A stretch of DNA of 64,000 nt, from the NCBI GenBank assembly GCA_965276665.1, contig OZ255620.1, positions 2,976,001 to 3,040,000 of the forward strand, given 5' to 3'. This stretch comes from CAWGJC01 sp965276665 (GTDB lineage Bacteria; Pseudomonadota; Alphaproteobacteria; Acetobacterales; Acetobacteraceae). Under the pieces are notes generated by a model. That model ran no database searches, was not told where the DNA came from, and saw only the letters and a list, made by a program, of their open reading frames with translations. Positions 41,892-50,790 of this stretch are shown here, piece after piece. How positions within the stretch are numbered: the stretch's first letter is position 1; every line of letters starts with the position of its first letter. The position numbers were made by a program, and so were the translations under genes.

Positions 41892-44690
41892 ATGGCTGAT
41901 ACCGCTCCGACCCAGACCAGCGCGCCCCGCCCGCCCACCGGCGCGCTCGAGCGTGCCGTCAGCCTACGCGAATCGGGGGAGCTGGAGGCGGCGGAGGCCG
42001 CCTACGCCGCTATCCTCGCGAAAGCGCCCGGCGCGCTGGCCGCCCAGATGGGCCTCGGCATCTGCGCCCGCAGGCGCGGCGATCGCGAGGCGGCGATCGC
42101 CCGCTTCCGCGCGGCCGCCGAGGCGCATCCCGAGGCGATTCCGCCGCGGATCGAGCTCGCCGCCGAGTTCCGCGAGCGTGACCGGCTCGACGAGGCGGAG
42201 GCGATCTACGCCGAAGCGCTCGCCGCCGCGCCGCGCAACGTGCCCCTGCTGCTCGCCGCCGGAACCCTCGCCCGGCGTCGCGGGGACCGTGAGACCGCGC
42301 TCGCCCGTTTCAACGAGGCGGTCTCCTCGAACGCCCGTGCGAGCAACTACCTGCCCTCCCTCGAGCTCGCGATGGAGCTGCGCGAGACCGGGCGCCTCGA
42401 CGAGGCCGAGACGGTCTACCGCACCATCCTGAAGGAGGCGCCGCGTCTCGTGCCGGCGCTGGTCGGGATCGGGCTCTGCCTGCGCCGCCGCGGCGACCGC
42501 CGCCTGGCGCTCGCCCGCTTCAAGGCCGCGGTCGAGGCGACGCAGAACCCGCTTCTTGTGGTCCCCCGGCTCGAGATGGCGGCCGAGTTGCGCGAGCTCG
42601 GCCGCCTCGACGAGGCGGAGGAGGCCTATCGCGCCATTCTCGAGGCCGTGCCCGGCCAGTTGCAGGCGCTGATCGGCCTCGGCGGCACCGCCCGACGCCG
42701 CGGCGATCGCGAGGCGGCGATGGCGCATTTCCGCGATGCCATCGCCGCCGAGCCCGACAATATCGCCGCCCTGCTGGAAGTGGCGAACGAGTTGCGCGAT
42801 TCCGGCGACTATCCCGAGGCCATCGCCATCGCCGAGGATGCGCGCGCCCGCTTCCCCGACGATGTCCGCCCGGTGATGAGCCTCGCCAACACGCGGCGCC
42901 GCGCCGGCGAGCGGGACGCCGCGCTCGAGACCTTCCGCCAGGCCGCCGCCCTCGATCGGGACCGCCCGGACGTGATGATCGAGCTCGCGATCGAGGAGCG
43001 CCGGCTCGGCCAGCCCGAGATCGCCGAGCAGCGCCTGTCCGCGCTGGTCGCGGCCCATCCGAACCATGCACGCGCCCTCGTCGAGCTCTCCGAGATGGCG
43101 CGCGCCCGCCTCGATCTCGAAGCATCGCTCGCCTTGCTGCAGCGCGCGATGGCGGCGGATCCGCGCCAGTCGCAGCCGGTGCTGCTCGCGGCCCAGGCCC
43201 TTGCCGAGCTCGACCGACCGGACGAGGCCTTCGCGCTGCTCAACGCGTTCCAGAAGGGGAAGGGCAACCGGCCGGAGGTGAAGGCGAAGCTCGCCGCCCT
43301 GCTGCGCGAGACCGGCGAATGGCGGGAGGCGCGCGCGCTCACCCGCCGCGCCCTGGCCGCCGCACCCTGGCATTTCGCCCTCTGGCAGCAGCGCTTCCAG
43401 ATCGAGCGTCTCTTCGCGACGGACGCGGAGATCGAGCAATTGCTCGCCGAGGCGCCGGCCGCCAACACCGTCGACCGCGCCGCGCTCACTCGCCTGCGCG
43501 GCAATCTGGCCGACGACGCCTGGCAGATCGGCGCAGCCATCGGCCTCTACCAGGAGGCGCTGACGCTGCATCCCGACGATATCGAGGCGGTGCACGACCT
43601 CGCCCGCGCCTCGCTGATGATCAACGATGTCGAGACCGCGCGCGCCAGCCTGCGGCGCCTCACCGATCTGCGGGTCTGGACCCACATCGTCGCCAGCCGC
43701 TCGACCAATATCTCGCAGAGCCATCTCGGCCAGTTGATCGACGAATACCTGCTCGACGATGCGGCGCTCGCCGAGCTGGTCAAGCTCCGCGCGCTGCCGG
43801 CGCCCGCGCGGATCGAGCGCCTGCACCCGATCCTCGCCGTCCGCCCGGATTACACGCCGGCCGCCATCGCGCTGATGCTCGCGCTGCGCCAGTCCGGCGC
43901 GTTCGACCGCGTGTTCGCCCAGGCGGCGACAGGCAAGACGGCGTCCGGCAACGCGGCGTCCGCCGAGGCGCCGCTGATCCCGCGCGCCATCATGCAATAC
44001 TGGGACGCGACCGAGCCGCCGCCGGAATTGCTGGAGATCAGCGCCTCCTGGCGCATGCATAATCCCGGCTTCACCCATGTGCTGTTCGACGATCCGCGCG
44101 CCACAATCTTCCTGGCGAGCCATTTCACGCCGGATGTCGTGCTCGCCTATCGCCGCGCGGTGCAGCCGGCGCAGAAGGCCGATCTGTTCCGCTTGGCCTA
44201 TCTGGTCGCGATGGGCGGCTTCTACGCCGACATGGACGATCGCTGCATGCGGCCGATCGACGAGTTCGTGCCGGCCGGCGCGTCGCTCGCGCTGGTGCAG
44301 GAGAATTACGGCACGATCGGCAATAATTTCATCGGCGCGGCGCCGCATTCCCCGGTGCTGATCCGGGCGTTGGAATGGGGGGTCGCGGCGCTCAACCGGG
44401 GCGATTCCGACCTGCTTTGGCTGTCGACCGGGCCCGGCCTGCTCACCCGGGCGCTGGCCGCCGCCCTCATCTCGCCGCCGCTGTTCTGGCGCGCCTGGAT
44501 GCCCCGGGTCGCCGTGCTGGCGGCGCGCGACGTCAACCGGGTGATCGCCCGCCATTGCCGCGCCTCCTACAAGCGGACCGACCGGCACTGGCAGCATTCC
44601 TCCTTCGGCCGCCGGCAGATGCCCGCCGCATCCGATGCCCCATCCGAAGCGGGCACCGGTGACGCGCCGCCGGCCGCGGAGGAAGCATGA
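41892..44690 (+). CDS. TPR-repeat glycosyltransferase (GT32/OCH1-like DXD domain)
   Basis: 932 aa. Residues ~15-530 are about 15 TPR-type helical repeats that alternate between ELAxELRExGRLDEAExxY and RRRGDREAALARF units. The C-terminal ~230 residues are a Gly_transf_sug domain: IPRAIMQYWDATEPPPELLEIS, NPGFTHVLFDD, the DXD motif in YADMDDRCMRPID, and FIGAAPHSPVLIRALEW. It would transfer a sugar from a nucleotide-sugar in the cytoplasm, with the TPR array recruiting an acceptor protein. Near residue 685 a 15-nt duplication adds ASGNAAS. Its stop overlaps the next start (ATGA). Confidence 0.85.
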   Translation: MADTAPTQTSAPRPPTGALERAVSLRESGELEAAEAAYAAILAKAPGALAAQMGLGICARRRGDREAAIARFRAAAEAHPEAIPPRIELAAEFRERDRLDEAEAIYAEALAAAPRNVPLLLAAGTLARRRGDRETALARFNEAVSSNARASNYLPSLELAMELRETGRLDEAETVYRTILKEAPRLVPALVGIGLCLRRRGDRRLALARFKAAVEATQNPLLVVPRLEMAAELRELGRLDEAEEAYRAILEAVPGQLQALIGLGGTARRRGDREAAMAHFRDAIAAEPDNIAALLEVANELRDSGDYPEAIAIAEDARARFPDDVRPVMSLANTRRRAGERDAALETFRQAAALDRDRPDVMIELAIEERRLGQPEIAEQRLSALVAAHPNHARALVELSEMARARLDLEASLALLQRAMAADPRQSQPVLLAAQALAELDRPDEAFALLNAFQKGKGNRPEVKAKLAALLRETGEWREARALTRRALAAAPWHFALWQQRFQIERLFATDAEIEQLLAEAPAANTVDRAALTRLRGNLADDAWQIGAAIGLYQEALTLHPDDIEAVHDLARASLMINDVETARASLRRLTDLRVWTHIVASRSTNISQSHLGQLIDEYLLDDAALAELVKLRALPAPARIERLHPILAVRPDYTPAAIALMLALRQSGAFDRVFAQAATGKTASGNAASAEAPLIPRAIMQYWDATEPPPELLEISASWRMHNPGFTHVLFDDPRATIFLASHFTPDVVLAYRRAVQPAQKADLFRLAYLVAMGGFYADMDDRCMRPIDEFVPAGASLALVQENYGTIGNNFIGAAPHSPVLIRALEWGVAALNRGDSDLLWLSTGPGLLTRALAAALISPPLFWRAWMPRVAVLAARDVNRVIARHCRASYKRTDRHWQHSSFGRRQMPAASDAPSEAGTGDAPPAAEEA

Positions 44691-45820
44691 TCCGGCATCT
44701 CCGCCTCGCCGCGCTGATGCTGCTGCTCGCCACGCCGGCGGCGCGCGCGGAGATCCGCATCGGCGTCATCCTCAGCATCACCGGTCCCACCGCATCGCAG
44801 GGCGCCGGCTATGCCAATGCCCTGCAGATCCTGCCGCATCAGATCGCCGGCCAGCCGGTCACCCTGATCGTGCGCGACGATGGCGGCGACCCGAGCAGCG
44901 CCGTCACCGCGGGCCGCCGGCTGATCGATGGCGACCATGTGGACGCGCTGATGGGCCCCTCCTTCACGCCCTCCGCCGCCGCCGTTCTCCCGGTCGCCGA
45001 GGCGGCGGAGGTGCCGATGGTCGGCATGGCGCCGATGGATTTCGACCCGGCGAAGGACCGCTTCGCGTTCGACGTCCTGCAGCCGATCCCGCTGATGATC
45101 GACGCCGCGGTGGACCACATGGCCGCGCATGGCGTGAAGAGCGTCGCCTATATCGGCTTCTCGGACGGGTTCGGCGACCAGGTGCTCGACGCGCTCCGCG
45201 CCGCGGCGGCGAAATCCGGCATCCGCCTCGCCGACGAGGAGCGCTATGCCCGCACCGACACCTCGGTCGAGGCGCAGGTGCTGCGCGCGATGAGCCGGCA
45301 CCCCGACGCGGTGATGATCGGCGGCTCCGCGACCCCCGGCGCGCTGCCCAACATCGCGCTGACGCGCCGCGGCTATAAGGGCGCGATCTACAACACGCAT
45401 GGCGTGGTGAACGCCGATTACATCCGGGTCGGCGGCAGCGCCGTCGCCGGCTGCTTGGCCCCCACCGGCCCGGCGGTGGTGTTCGACCAGCTCGCGCCCG
45501 ACAACCCGATCAAGCCGGTGGCGACCGCGTTCATGCAAGCCTACGAGACGAAATTCGGCGACGGCACGCGCAACGCCTTTGCCGCCTATAGCGAGGATGC
45601 CTGGATGCTCCTCGCCCATGCCGCCGCCATCGCCGTGACGCACGCGCAGCCGGGAACCGCCGAATTCCGCGCAGCACTCCGCGACGCGCTCGAGGCGACG
45701 CATGAGCTCACCGGCACGCAGGCGATCTACACGATGTCCCTCACCGATCATCATGGCATGGACTCCCGCGCGGCCGTGATGGTGCAGGTACGTGACGGCG
45801 CCTGGGCCCTGGTCCGCTAA
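44687..45820 (+). CDS. Liv-type ABC transporter substrate-binding protein (orphan)
   Basis: 377 aa. Signal peptide MIRHLRLAALMLLLATPAARA; the mature protein starts EIRIGVILSITGPTASQGAGY, the LivJ/K family signature, followed by RDDGGDPSSAVTAGRRLIDGD and LMGPSFTPSAAAVLPVAE. No permease or ATPase follows, so it must use another importer or act as a sensor. Unusually, it is translationally coupled (ATGA) to the glycosyltransferase gene. Confidence 0.88.
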   Translation: MIRHLRLAALMLLLATPAARAEIRIGVILSITGPTASQGAGYANALQILPHQIAGQPVTLIVRDDGGDPSSAVTAGRRLIDGDHVDALMGPSFTPSAAAVLPVAEAAEVPMVGMAPMDFDPAKDRFAFDVLQPIPLMIDAAVDHMAAHGVKSVAYIGFSDGFGDQVLDALRAAAAKSGIRLADEERYARTDTSVEAQVLRAMSRHPDAVMIGGSATPGALPNIALTRRGYKGAIYNTHGVVNADYIRVGGSAVAGCLAPTGPAVVFDQLAPDNPIKPVATAFMQAYETKFGDGTRNAFAAYSEDAWMLLAHAAAIAVTHAQPGTAEFRAALRDALEATHELTGTQAIYTMSLTDHHGMDSRAAVMVQVRDGAWALVR

Positions 45821-45848
45821 GGCCGCCACACCACCCGCGCGAGGCGCC

Positions 45849-45921
45849 GTATCGGGTCCAAGGGTGACCACCCTTGGCGGGGTGCCAAGTGATGCATGGG
45901 GGGCAGAGCCCCCGGCCTTCA
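45849..45921. repeat. AAGGCC inverted-repeat element, copy C (half element)
   Basis: Only one arm is present: GGGTCCAAGGGTGACCACCC through GGCAGAGCCCCCGGCCTT. It contains the insert AAGTGATGCATGGGG, which is otherwise seen only in copy E. It lies between convergent genes, and its end overlaps the TGA stop of the dioxygenase gene. Confidence 0.8.
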
Positions 45922-46746
45922 CCCTTCGCGATAAAACGGCCGGTCGCCCTTCACCGTCACCCGATACCCATGCCGCAGATTCGGGAAGTAATCCCAGAGC
46001 GCCTGGTGCTGGGCCGCGCGGTTGTCCCAGAACGCAATCGAGTTGGGCTGCCAACGGAAGCGGCAGGAGAATTCCGGCGTCTCGATATGGCGGAACAGGA
46101 AAGCAAGCAGCGCATCGCTCTCATCGGCGCGCAGCCCATTGATGCGCGTGGTGAAGAACGAATTGACGAACAGCGCCTGCCGCCCGGTCACCGGATGGGT
46201 GCGGATCACCGGGTGCTCGGCTTTCGGGTAGACCTTGCCGGCATCGTTCCGGGTGTAGCGCCCGCGATAGAGTTTTTCTCCGTCATGCACCGCGGTCAGC
46301 CCGGCGAGAAAGCGTCGCATCGGCTCGGACAGCGCCTCGTAGGCCGCATACATGTTGGCGAACATCGTGTCGCCGCCGACCTCCGGCAGCGTTTCCAGAT
46401 GCAGGATGCTGCCCATCGGCGGCTCCGCCTCGCAGGACACGTCCGAATGCCAGGCCTCGCCGTTGACATAGGTCGAGTTCGCATCGGCGTGGATGATCAT
46501 CACCTCCGGATGCCCTTCCACGGAAGGCGCGGCCGGATGGACATGGAGCTCGCCGAAGCGCCGGCCGAACGCCTTTTGGCTTTCGTGGTCCACGGTCTGG
46601 TCGCGGAAGAAGATCACCAGATTGTCCATCAGCGCATCGTGCACCTCCTGGAACACCTGGTTGCCGAGCGGTTTCGACAGATCGACACCGAAGATTTCCG
46701 CGCCGATCACCGGCGTCAGCTTGCGTGTCTCGATGGCGCCACTCAT
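45919..46746 (-). CDS. TauD/TfdA-family Fe(II)/2OG dioxygenase
   Basis: 275 aa. The family start TPVIGAEIFGVDLSKPL and the iron motif GEAWHSDVSCEAEPP (H-x-D) are present. The distal His lies in RAAQHQALWDYFPN, and the 2OG-binding Arg in LRHGYRVTVKGDRPF. TauD-type enzymes release sulfite from taurine or other alkanesulfonates. It ends a four-gene cluster after an SsuABC/TauABC-like importer, supporting organosulfur use. The precise sulfonate (or another substrate such as a sulfate ester) is undetermined. Confidence 0.88.
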   Translation of the reverse strand: MSGAIETRKLTPVIGAEIFGVDLSKPLGNQVFQEVHDALMDNLVIFFRDQTVDHESQKAFGRRFGELHVHPAAPSVEGHPEVMIIHADANSTYVNGEAWHSDVSCEAEPPMGSILHLETLPEVGGDTMFANMYAAYEALSEPMRRFLAGLTAVHDGEKLYRGRYTRNDAGKVYPKAEHPVIRTHPVTGRQALFVNSFFTTRINGLRADESDALLAFLFRHIETPEFSCRFRWQPNSIAFWDNRAAQHQALWDYFPNLRHGYRVTVKGDRPFYREG

Positions 46747-46756
46747 CTCGTGCCTC

Positions 46757-47629
46757 CTATCGCTGCATGCCCCAACGCTGCACCGTGCGCCGCTCGATCC
46801 AGCGGAACCCGATGCTCTCGACGACGAGCCCGATCACGATCACCGTCAGCAGGCCGGCGAACACGCGCGCCGTGTCGAGCTCCGCCCGCGCCTCGTAGAT
46901 ATACCAGCCGAGCCCGCCCGAGCGCGACGATACGCCGAACACCAGCTCCGCGGCGATCAGCGTGCGCCAGGAGAACGCCCAGCCGATCTTGAGCCCGGTC
47001 AGGATCGCCGGCGCGGCGGCCGGGACCAGCAGCAGCGCGACGTAGCGCAAGCCCCGCAGCCCGTAATTCCGCCCGCTCATCCGCAGCACGTCGGGCACGC
47101 CGCGGAATCCGGCGAGCGTGTTGAGCGCCACCGGCCACAGCACCGAATGCGCGATCACGAACACCAGGGACGGCACGCCGAGGCCGAACCAGATCAGCGC
47201 GAGCGGCAGCAGCGCGACGGCGGGCAGCGGATTGAACATGGCGGTGAGCGTCGCCAGCAGCTCGGCGCCGATGCGCGTGCCGACCGCCGCCGCGGTCAGC
47301 AGCCCGGCCAGCGCCAGCCCGACCGCATAGCCGATCAGCAGCGGCTCGAGCGAGGTCGCGACGCGCGCCGGCAGGGTGAGGTTCAGCGTGTCCTGCCACA
47401 GCGCCGCCAGCGTCTCGGTGAAGGAAGGCAGCAGCAGCGAGTTGTCGAGGATGCGCGCATAGATCTCCCAGCACGCGGCCAGCACGACGAGGATCACCGC
47501 GCGCCGCAGCCAGGCCTGCCCGAGCAGCCGCGCGAGCGGCGAGAGCGGCCGCTCGACATCGCCGATGCCGGCGGCGGAGATCGGCTCCCGCTCGAATTCC
47601 GGCCGCGCCGCCACGCCCCCCGCGCTCAT
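46757..47629 (-). CDS. ABC transporter permease (SsuC/TauC family)
   Basis: 290 aa with about six membrane helices. The N-terminal ~40 residues are cytoplasmic and polar. Coupling loop: VPDVLRMSGRNYGLRGLRYVALLLVPAAAPAILTGLKIG, where the EAA-like segment and G are recognisable; GWAFSWRTLIAAELVFG follows as in nitrate/sulfonate/taurine permeases. It overlaps the ATPase gene by 4 nt. Confidence 0.9.
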   Translation of the reverse strand: MSAGGVAARPEFEREPISAAGIGDVERPLSPLARLLGQAWLRRAVILVVLAACWEIYARILDNSLLLPSFTETLAALWQDTLNLTLPARVATSLEPLLIGYAVGLALAGLLTAAAVGTRIGAELLATLTAMFNPLPAVALLPLALIWFGLGVPSLVFVIAHSVLWPVALNTLAGFRGVPDVLRMSGRNYGLRGLRYVALLLVPAAAPAILTGLKIGWAFSWRTLIAAELVFGVSSRSGGLGWYIYEARAELDTARVFAGLLTVIVIGLVVESIGFRWIERRTVQRWGMQR

Positions 47630-48414
47630 GCGGCAAAACCGCCGAGCGGATGCTCGTCGAACAGCAGGCCGTGGATGCGTCGCGACAGCGCGCCGAATGC
47701 CGGACTGCCGACATCGTGCGCGCCGAGATGCCCGGCCTCCAGCTCCGCGCGCACCCGGCCGGGATGCGGCGAGAGGATGAGGATCCGCGTGCCGATCACG
47801 ATCGCCTCCTCCACCGAATGCGTAACGAACAAGGCGGTGAAGCGCGCCTGCTGCCAGAGCGCCAGCAGATCCTGCTGCATCGCGCGCCGCGTCAGCGCAT
47901 CGAGTGCTGCGAACGGCTCATCCATCAGCAGCATGTCGGGCGCGAGCGCCATCGCGCGGGCGATCGCGACGCGCATCTTCATGCCGCCCGAGAGCGTGTG
48001 CGGATAGGCGTCGCTGAACGGCGTCAGCCGTACGCGCGCGATGGCGTCTTCCGCCCGCGCCGCCGCTTCCGCTCCGCGAAACCGCCCGGCGGCGCGCATC
48101 GGGAAGATCACGTTGCCGAATACGGTCTTCCAGGGCAGCAATTGTTCGAAATCCTGGAACACCATCATGCGGTCCGGTCCCGGCGCGGCGATCGGGCGGC
48201 CATGCATTCTGATCGCGCCGGCGCTCGGCCGCAGGAAGCCGCCGACCGCTTTCAGCAGCGTCGATTTCCCGCAGCCGGATGGGCCGAGAATGACCATGCG
48301 GTCGCCTTCATGCACGGTGAAACTCACCTTGTATGTCGCCGTGACGAAATGCGTCGCCGTCCTGTATTGCAACGTCACGTCATCCGCTTCGAGCACGATG
48401 TCCGCTGGCGTCAC
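47626..48414 (-). CDS. ABC transporter ATP-binding protein (SsuB/TauB family)
   Basis: 262 aa. Walker A ILGPSGCGKSTLLKAVGGF, Q-loop MVFQDFEQLLPWKTV, signature LSGGMKMRVAIARAM, Walker B DMLLMDEPFAALDALTR, and switch FVTHSVEEAI. It energises the sulfonate-type importer and lies between the binding-protein and permease genes. Confidence 0.92.
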   Translation of the reverse strand: MTPADIVLEADDVTLQYRTATHFVTATYKVSFTVHEGDRMVILGPSGCGKSTLLKAVGGFLRPSAGAIRMHGRPIAAPGPDRMMVFQDFEQLLPWKTVFGNVIFPMRAAGRFRGAEAAARAEDAIARVRLTPFSDAYPHTLSGGMKMRVAIARAMALAPDMLLMDEPFAALDALTRRAMQQDLLALWQQARFTALFVTHSVEEAIVIGTRILILSPHPGRVRAELEAGHLGAHDVGSPAFGALSRRIHGLLFDEHPLGGFAA

Positions 48415-48418
48415 GCGC

Positions 48419-49408
48419 TCAGCTTCCGTTCTGCGACCGCATTTCCGGAAAGAAGGTCTCCTTCCAATCCGTCGGCGCGGCTGGGATCGCGCCGATCTCG
48501 TGCATGAAGCTCGCGAATGCCATGATCTTCTGCGGCGTCATCGTCCAGCCATTCTCCGGCAGCCGGATCATCGCGGCCGCGCGCTCGGCCGTGTATTGCG
48601 ATTTCTCCAGCCTGAGCCAGATCGCCGCGGCCTGGTCCGGATGCTGGTTGATCAGCGCCAGCGCATCGCCGAGCGCCGCCACGAAAGCGGCGATGCGTTT
48701 CGGGTTCGCGTCATGGTAGCGCGTCGTCGCCCAGACCACGTTGAAACTATGCGGGCCGCCGAGCACATCATAGCTGTTGAGCACCCGATGAAAGCGCTTG
48801 TCCGCGAGCTCGTCATACATGTACGGCGCGGAGGCGAAATGCGCGTCCACCTCCGTCTTGCCGCCCATCACCGCCGCATACGCATCCGGATGTCCCATCG
48901 AGACGGTGAGCGGATCGAGCTTGAACGCCTGACCCTTACCGAATGCCTGCTCGGCCGCCATCTGCAGCACCACCGCCTGGATCGATGTCTTCACCCCCGG
49001 CAGCGCAATGCGATCATGCTCGGTGAAGTCGCGGATGGTGTGGATCGCCGGATTGTTGGTGTTGAGCCAGAGCGGCATCGCATTGAGCGCCGCCACACCC
49101 TTCACCCGCATATTTGTCCGCGTGCGCGCCCAGATCGTCAACATCGGCCCGACGCCGCCGCTTGCGAGATCCAGATTGCCGGAAATCAGCGCCTCGTTGA
49201 TCGTCTCCCCGCTGGTGAAGACGAGATATTGCGGCGCCAGATCAAGACCGCGCGCCTGCCCCTCCTTCTCCAGCAGATGCTGATCCTGCATGACCATCAG
49301 CGGCAGATAAGAGATGCCATATTGCCGCGCGATCCGCACCGCCTCGGCCCGCGCCGCGCCGATGGTGAGCAGCAGAAACCCGAGTATCAGCAAGGACTTT
49401 CGACGCAT
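48419..49408 (-). CDS. ABC transporter substrate-binding protein (nitrate/sulfonate/taurine type)
   Basis: 329 aa with an N-terminal signal peptide (SLLILGFLLLTIGAARA). NMT1/SsuA-like features: VRIARQYGISYLPLMVMQDQHLLEKEG, ASGGVGPMLTIWART and VLGGPHSFNVVWATT. It is the first gene of the four-gene tauABCD-like operon and delivers the substrate to the membrane complex. Confidence 0.88.
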   Translation of the reverse strand: MRRKSLLILGFLLLTIGAARAEAVRIARQYGISYLPLMVMQDQHLLEKEGQARGLDLAPQYLVFTSGETINEALISGNLDLASGGVGPMLTIWARTRTNMRVKGVAALNAMPLWLNTNNPAIHTIRDFTEHDRIALPGVKTSIQAVVLQMAAEQAFGKGQAFKLDPLTVSMGHPDAYAAVMGGKTEVDAHFASAPYMYDELADKRFHRVLNSYDVLGGPHSFNVVWATTRYHDANPKRIAAFVAALGDALALINQHPDQAAAIWLRLEKSQYTAERAAAMIRLPENGWTMTPQKIMAFASFMHEIGAIPAAPTDWKETFFPEMRSQNGS

Positions 49409-49464
49409 GCTTATCCTCCCGCGATGCGGTTCGCCGGATGCTAGTGCGTTCTGGGGGCGGTGGT

Positions 49465-49623
49465 AAGGCCAGAGGCAGTCGCCCTTGGAACCCGTTCCGG
49501 CGCCGTGTGAGACACACCGCGACCGGCTGGGCGCCGATATTTGATGCGCTTCGCGCGAAGCGCCATGTCGGGTTCTAAGGGCGACTGCGCTTAGCGGGGT
49601 CCAGGGGCAGCCCTCTGGCCTTA
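49465..49623. repeat. AAGGCC inverted-repeat element, copy D
   Basis: AAGGCCAGAGGC on the left faces CCCTCTGGCCTT on the right. The inner block GGGTTCTAAGGGCGACTGCG and the central CGCTTCGCGCGAAGCGCC match the other copies. On the minus strand its end is TAAGGCC, where TAA is the stop codon of the Gfo/Idh/MocA gene. Confidence 0.8.
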
Positions 49624-50787
49624 AACCTCAACCCACCCCCCATCCCGAGCCCGGGAGCGGATGGCAGCGTCGATGAAGGCGACGCCGTCCGCGCCGTCCT
49701 GCACGGTCGGGAACAGCGCCAGCGTGTCGGCGGCAATGCCGGTGCGGCGCGCGGCGACGGCCTCCGCGGCGTCGCTATAGAGGTTGGCGAAGGCTTCGAG
49801 AAATCCTTCGGGATGGCCGCGCGGAATGCGCACGAGGCGCGCGGCTTCGGGCAGCAGGTCGGCATCCCCGCGGGCGAGCACGCGCACCGCGCTGTTGAGC
49901 GGCGCGTGGCGGAGATGGTTGGCGTCCGCCTGATCCCATTCCAGCATCCCGGTCTCGCCGAACACGCGGAGGTGCAGCGTGTTCTCCGTGCCGGCGAAAG
50001 CCTGCGAGGCGAACAGCGTGCCGGGCACGCCGCCCTCGAAGCGCAGCAGCAAGGCGGCGTAGTCATCGACCCCGCGATCCGGCACCACCGCGCCGAGATC
50101 GGCGGCCAGCCTGGCGAGCCGCCTGCCGGTGACGAAGCTCGCGAGCTGGTGCGCGTGCGTGCCGATATCGCCGAGCACCAGCGAAGGGCCGCCGCGTCCG
50201 GCGTCGAGCTTCCAGCGCAGCTTGTCGGTCAGCGTGCCGCGTTCCACCGGCAGCGCCATGCCGGCCTGCAGATACTCGACCTGCACGGCGCGCAGCGCGC
50301 CGATCGCACTCGCGGCGACCATCGCGCGTGCCTGGCGGATCATTGGATAGCCCGAGTAATTATGCGTGACGCAGAACACCCGACCGGACGAAGCGACGCG
50401 CCGCGCCAGATCCTGCGCATCCGCCATCGTGTTCGTCATCGGCTTGTCGCAGATCACGTCGAATCCGGCATCGAGCGCCGCGACGCAGACCGGGTGATGC
50501 AGATCGTTCGGCGCCAGCACGGAGACCACCTCGATCCCGTTCGGCCGCCCGCGCTCGGCGGCGAGCATCGTCGCAAAATCGCCGTAGCAGCGCGCGGGAT
50601 CGATACCGAGCGCCGCCCCGTTCTCCCGCGAGCGCGCCGCATCGGAGGAGAACACGCCGGCCACGAGACCGTACCGCCCGTCGAGCGCAGCCGCAGCGCG
50701 GTGAACGCGGCCGATGAACGAGGCCGGCCCGCCGCCGACCATGCCGAGCCGCAATTTCCGTCCGAGGGATGTGAATGCGTCCGCCAT
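49621..50787 (-). CDS. Gfo/Idh/MocA-family oxidoreductase
   Basis: 388 aa. The N-terminal NAD(P) fold is LRLGMVGGGPASFIGRVHRAA. The family lysine motif (E-K/D-K-P) is VICDKPMTN. The C-terminal alpha/beta domain has WKLDAGRGGPSLVLGDIGTHAHQLASF, where the GDIGTHAxxL segment carries the substrate His. These enzymes oxidise or epimerise sugars, inositols or their derivatives. It is 3 nt from the preceding SDR gene, so the two dehydrogenases form one unit. Confidence 0.9.
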   Translation of the reverse strand: MADAFTSLGRKLRLGMVGGGPASFIGRVHRAAAALDGRYGLVAGVFSSDAARSRENGAALGIDPARCYGDFATMLAAERGRPNGIEVVSVLAPNDLHHPVCVAALDAGFDVICDKPMTNTMADAQDLARRVASSGRVFCVTHNYSGYPMIRQARAMVAASAIGALRAVQVEYLQAGMALPVERGTLTDKLRWKLDAGRGGPSLVLGDIGTHAHQLASFVTGRRLARLAADLGAVVPDRGVDDYAALLLRFEGGVPGTLFASQAFAGTENTLHLRVFGETGMLEWDQADANHLRHAPLNSAVRVLARGDADLLPEAARLVRIPRGHPEGFLEAFANLYSDAAEAVAARRTGIAADTLALFPTVQDGADGVAFIDAAIRSRARDGGWVEV

Positions 50788-50790
50788 GGC

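Noticed and set aside
41964..44597. 877-codon open frame antisense to the TPR glycosyltransferase
   Set aside because: Low-complexity Arg/Gly/Glu sequence mirroring the TPR repeats; no domain or ribosome site.
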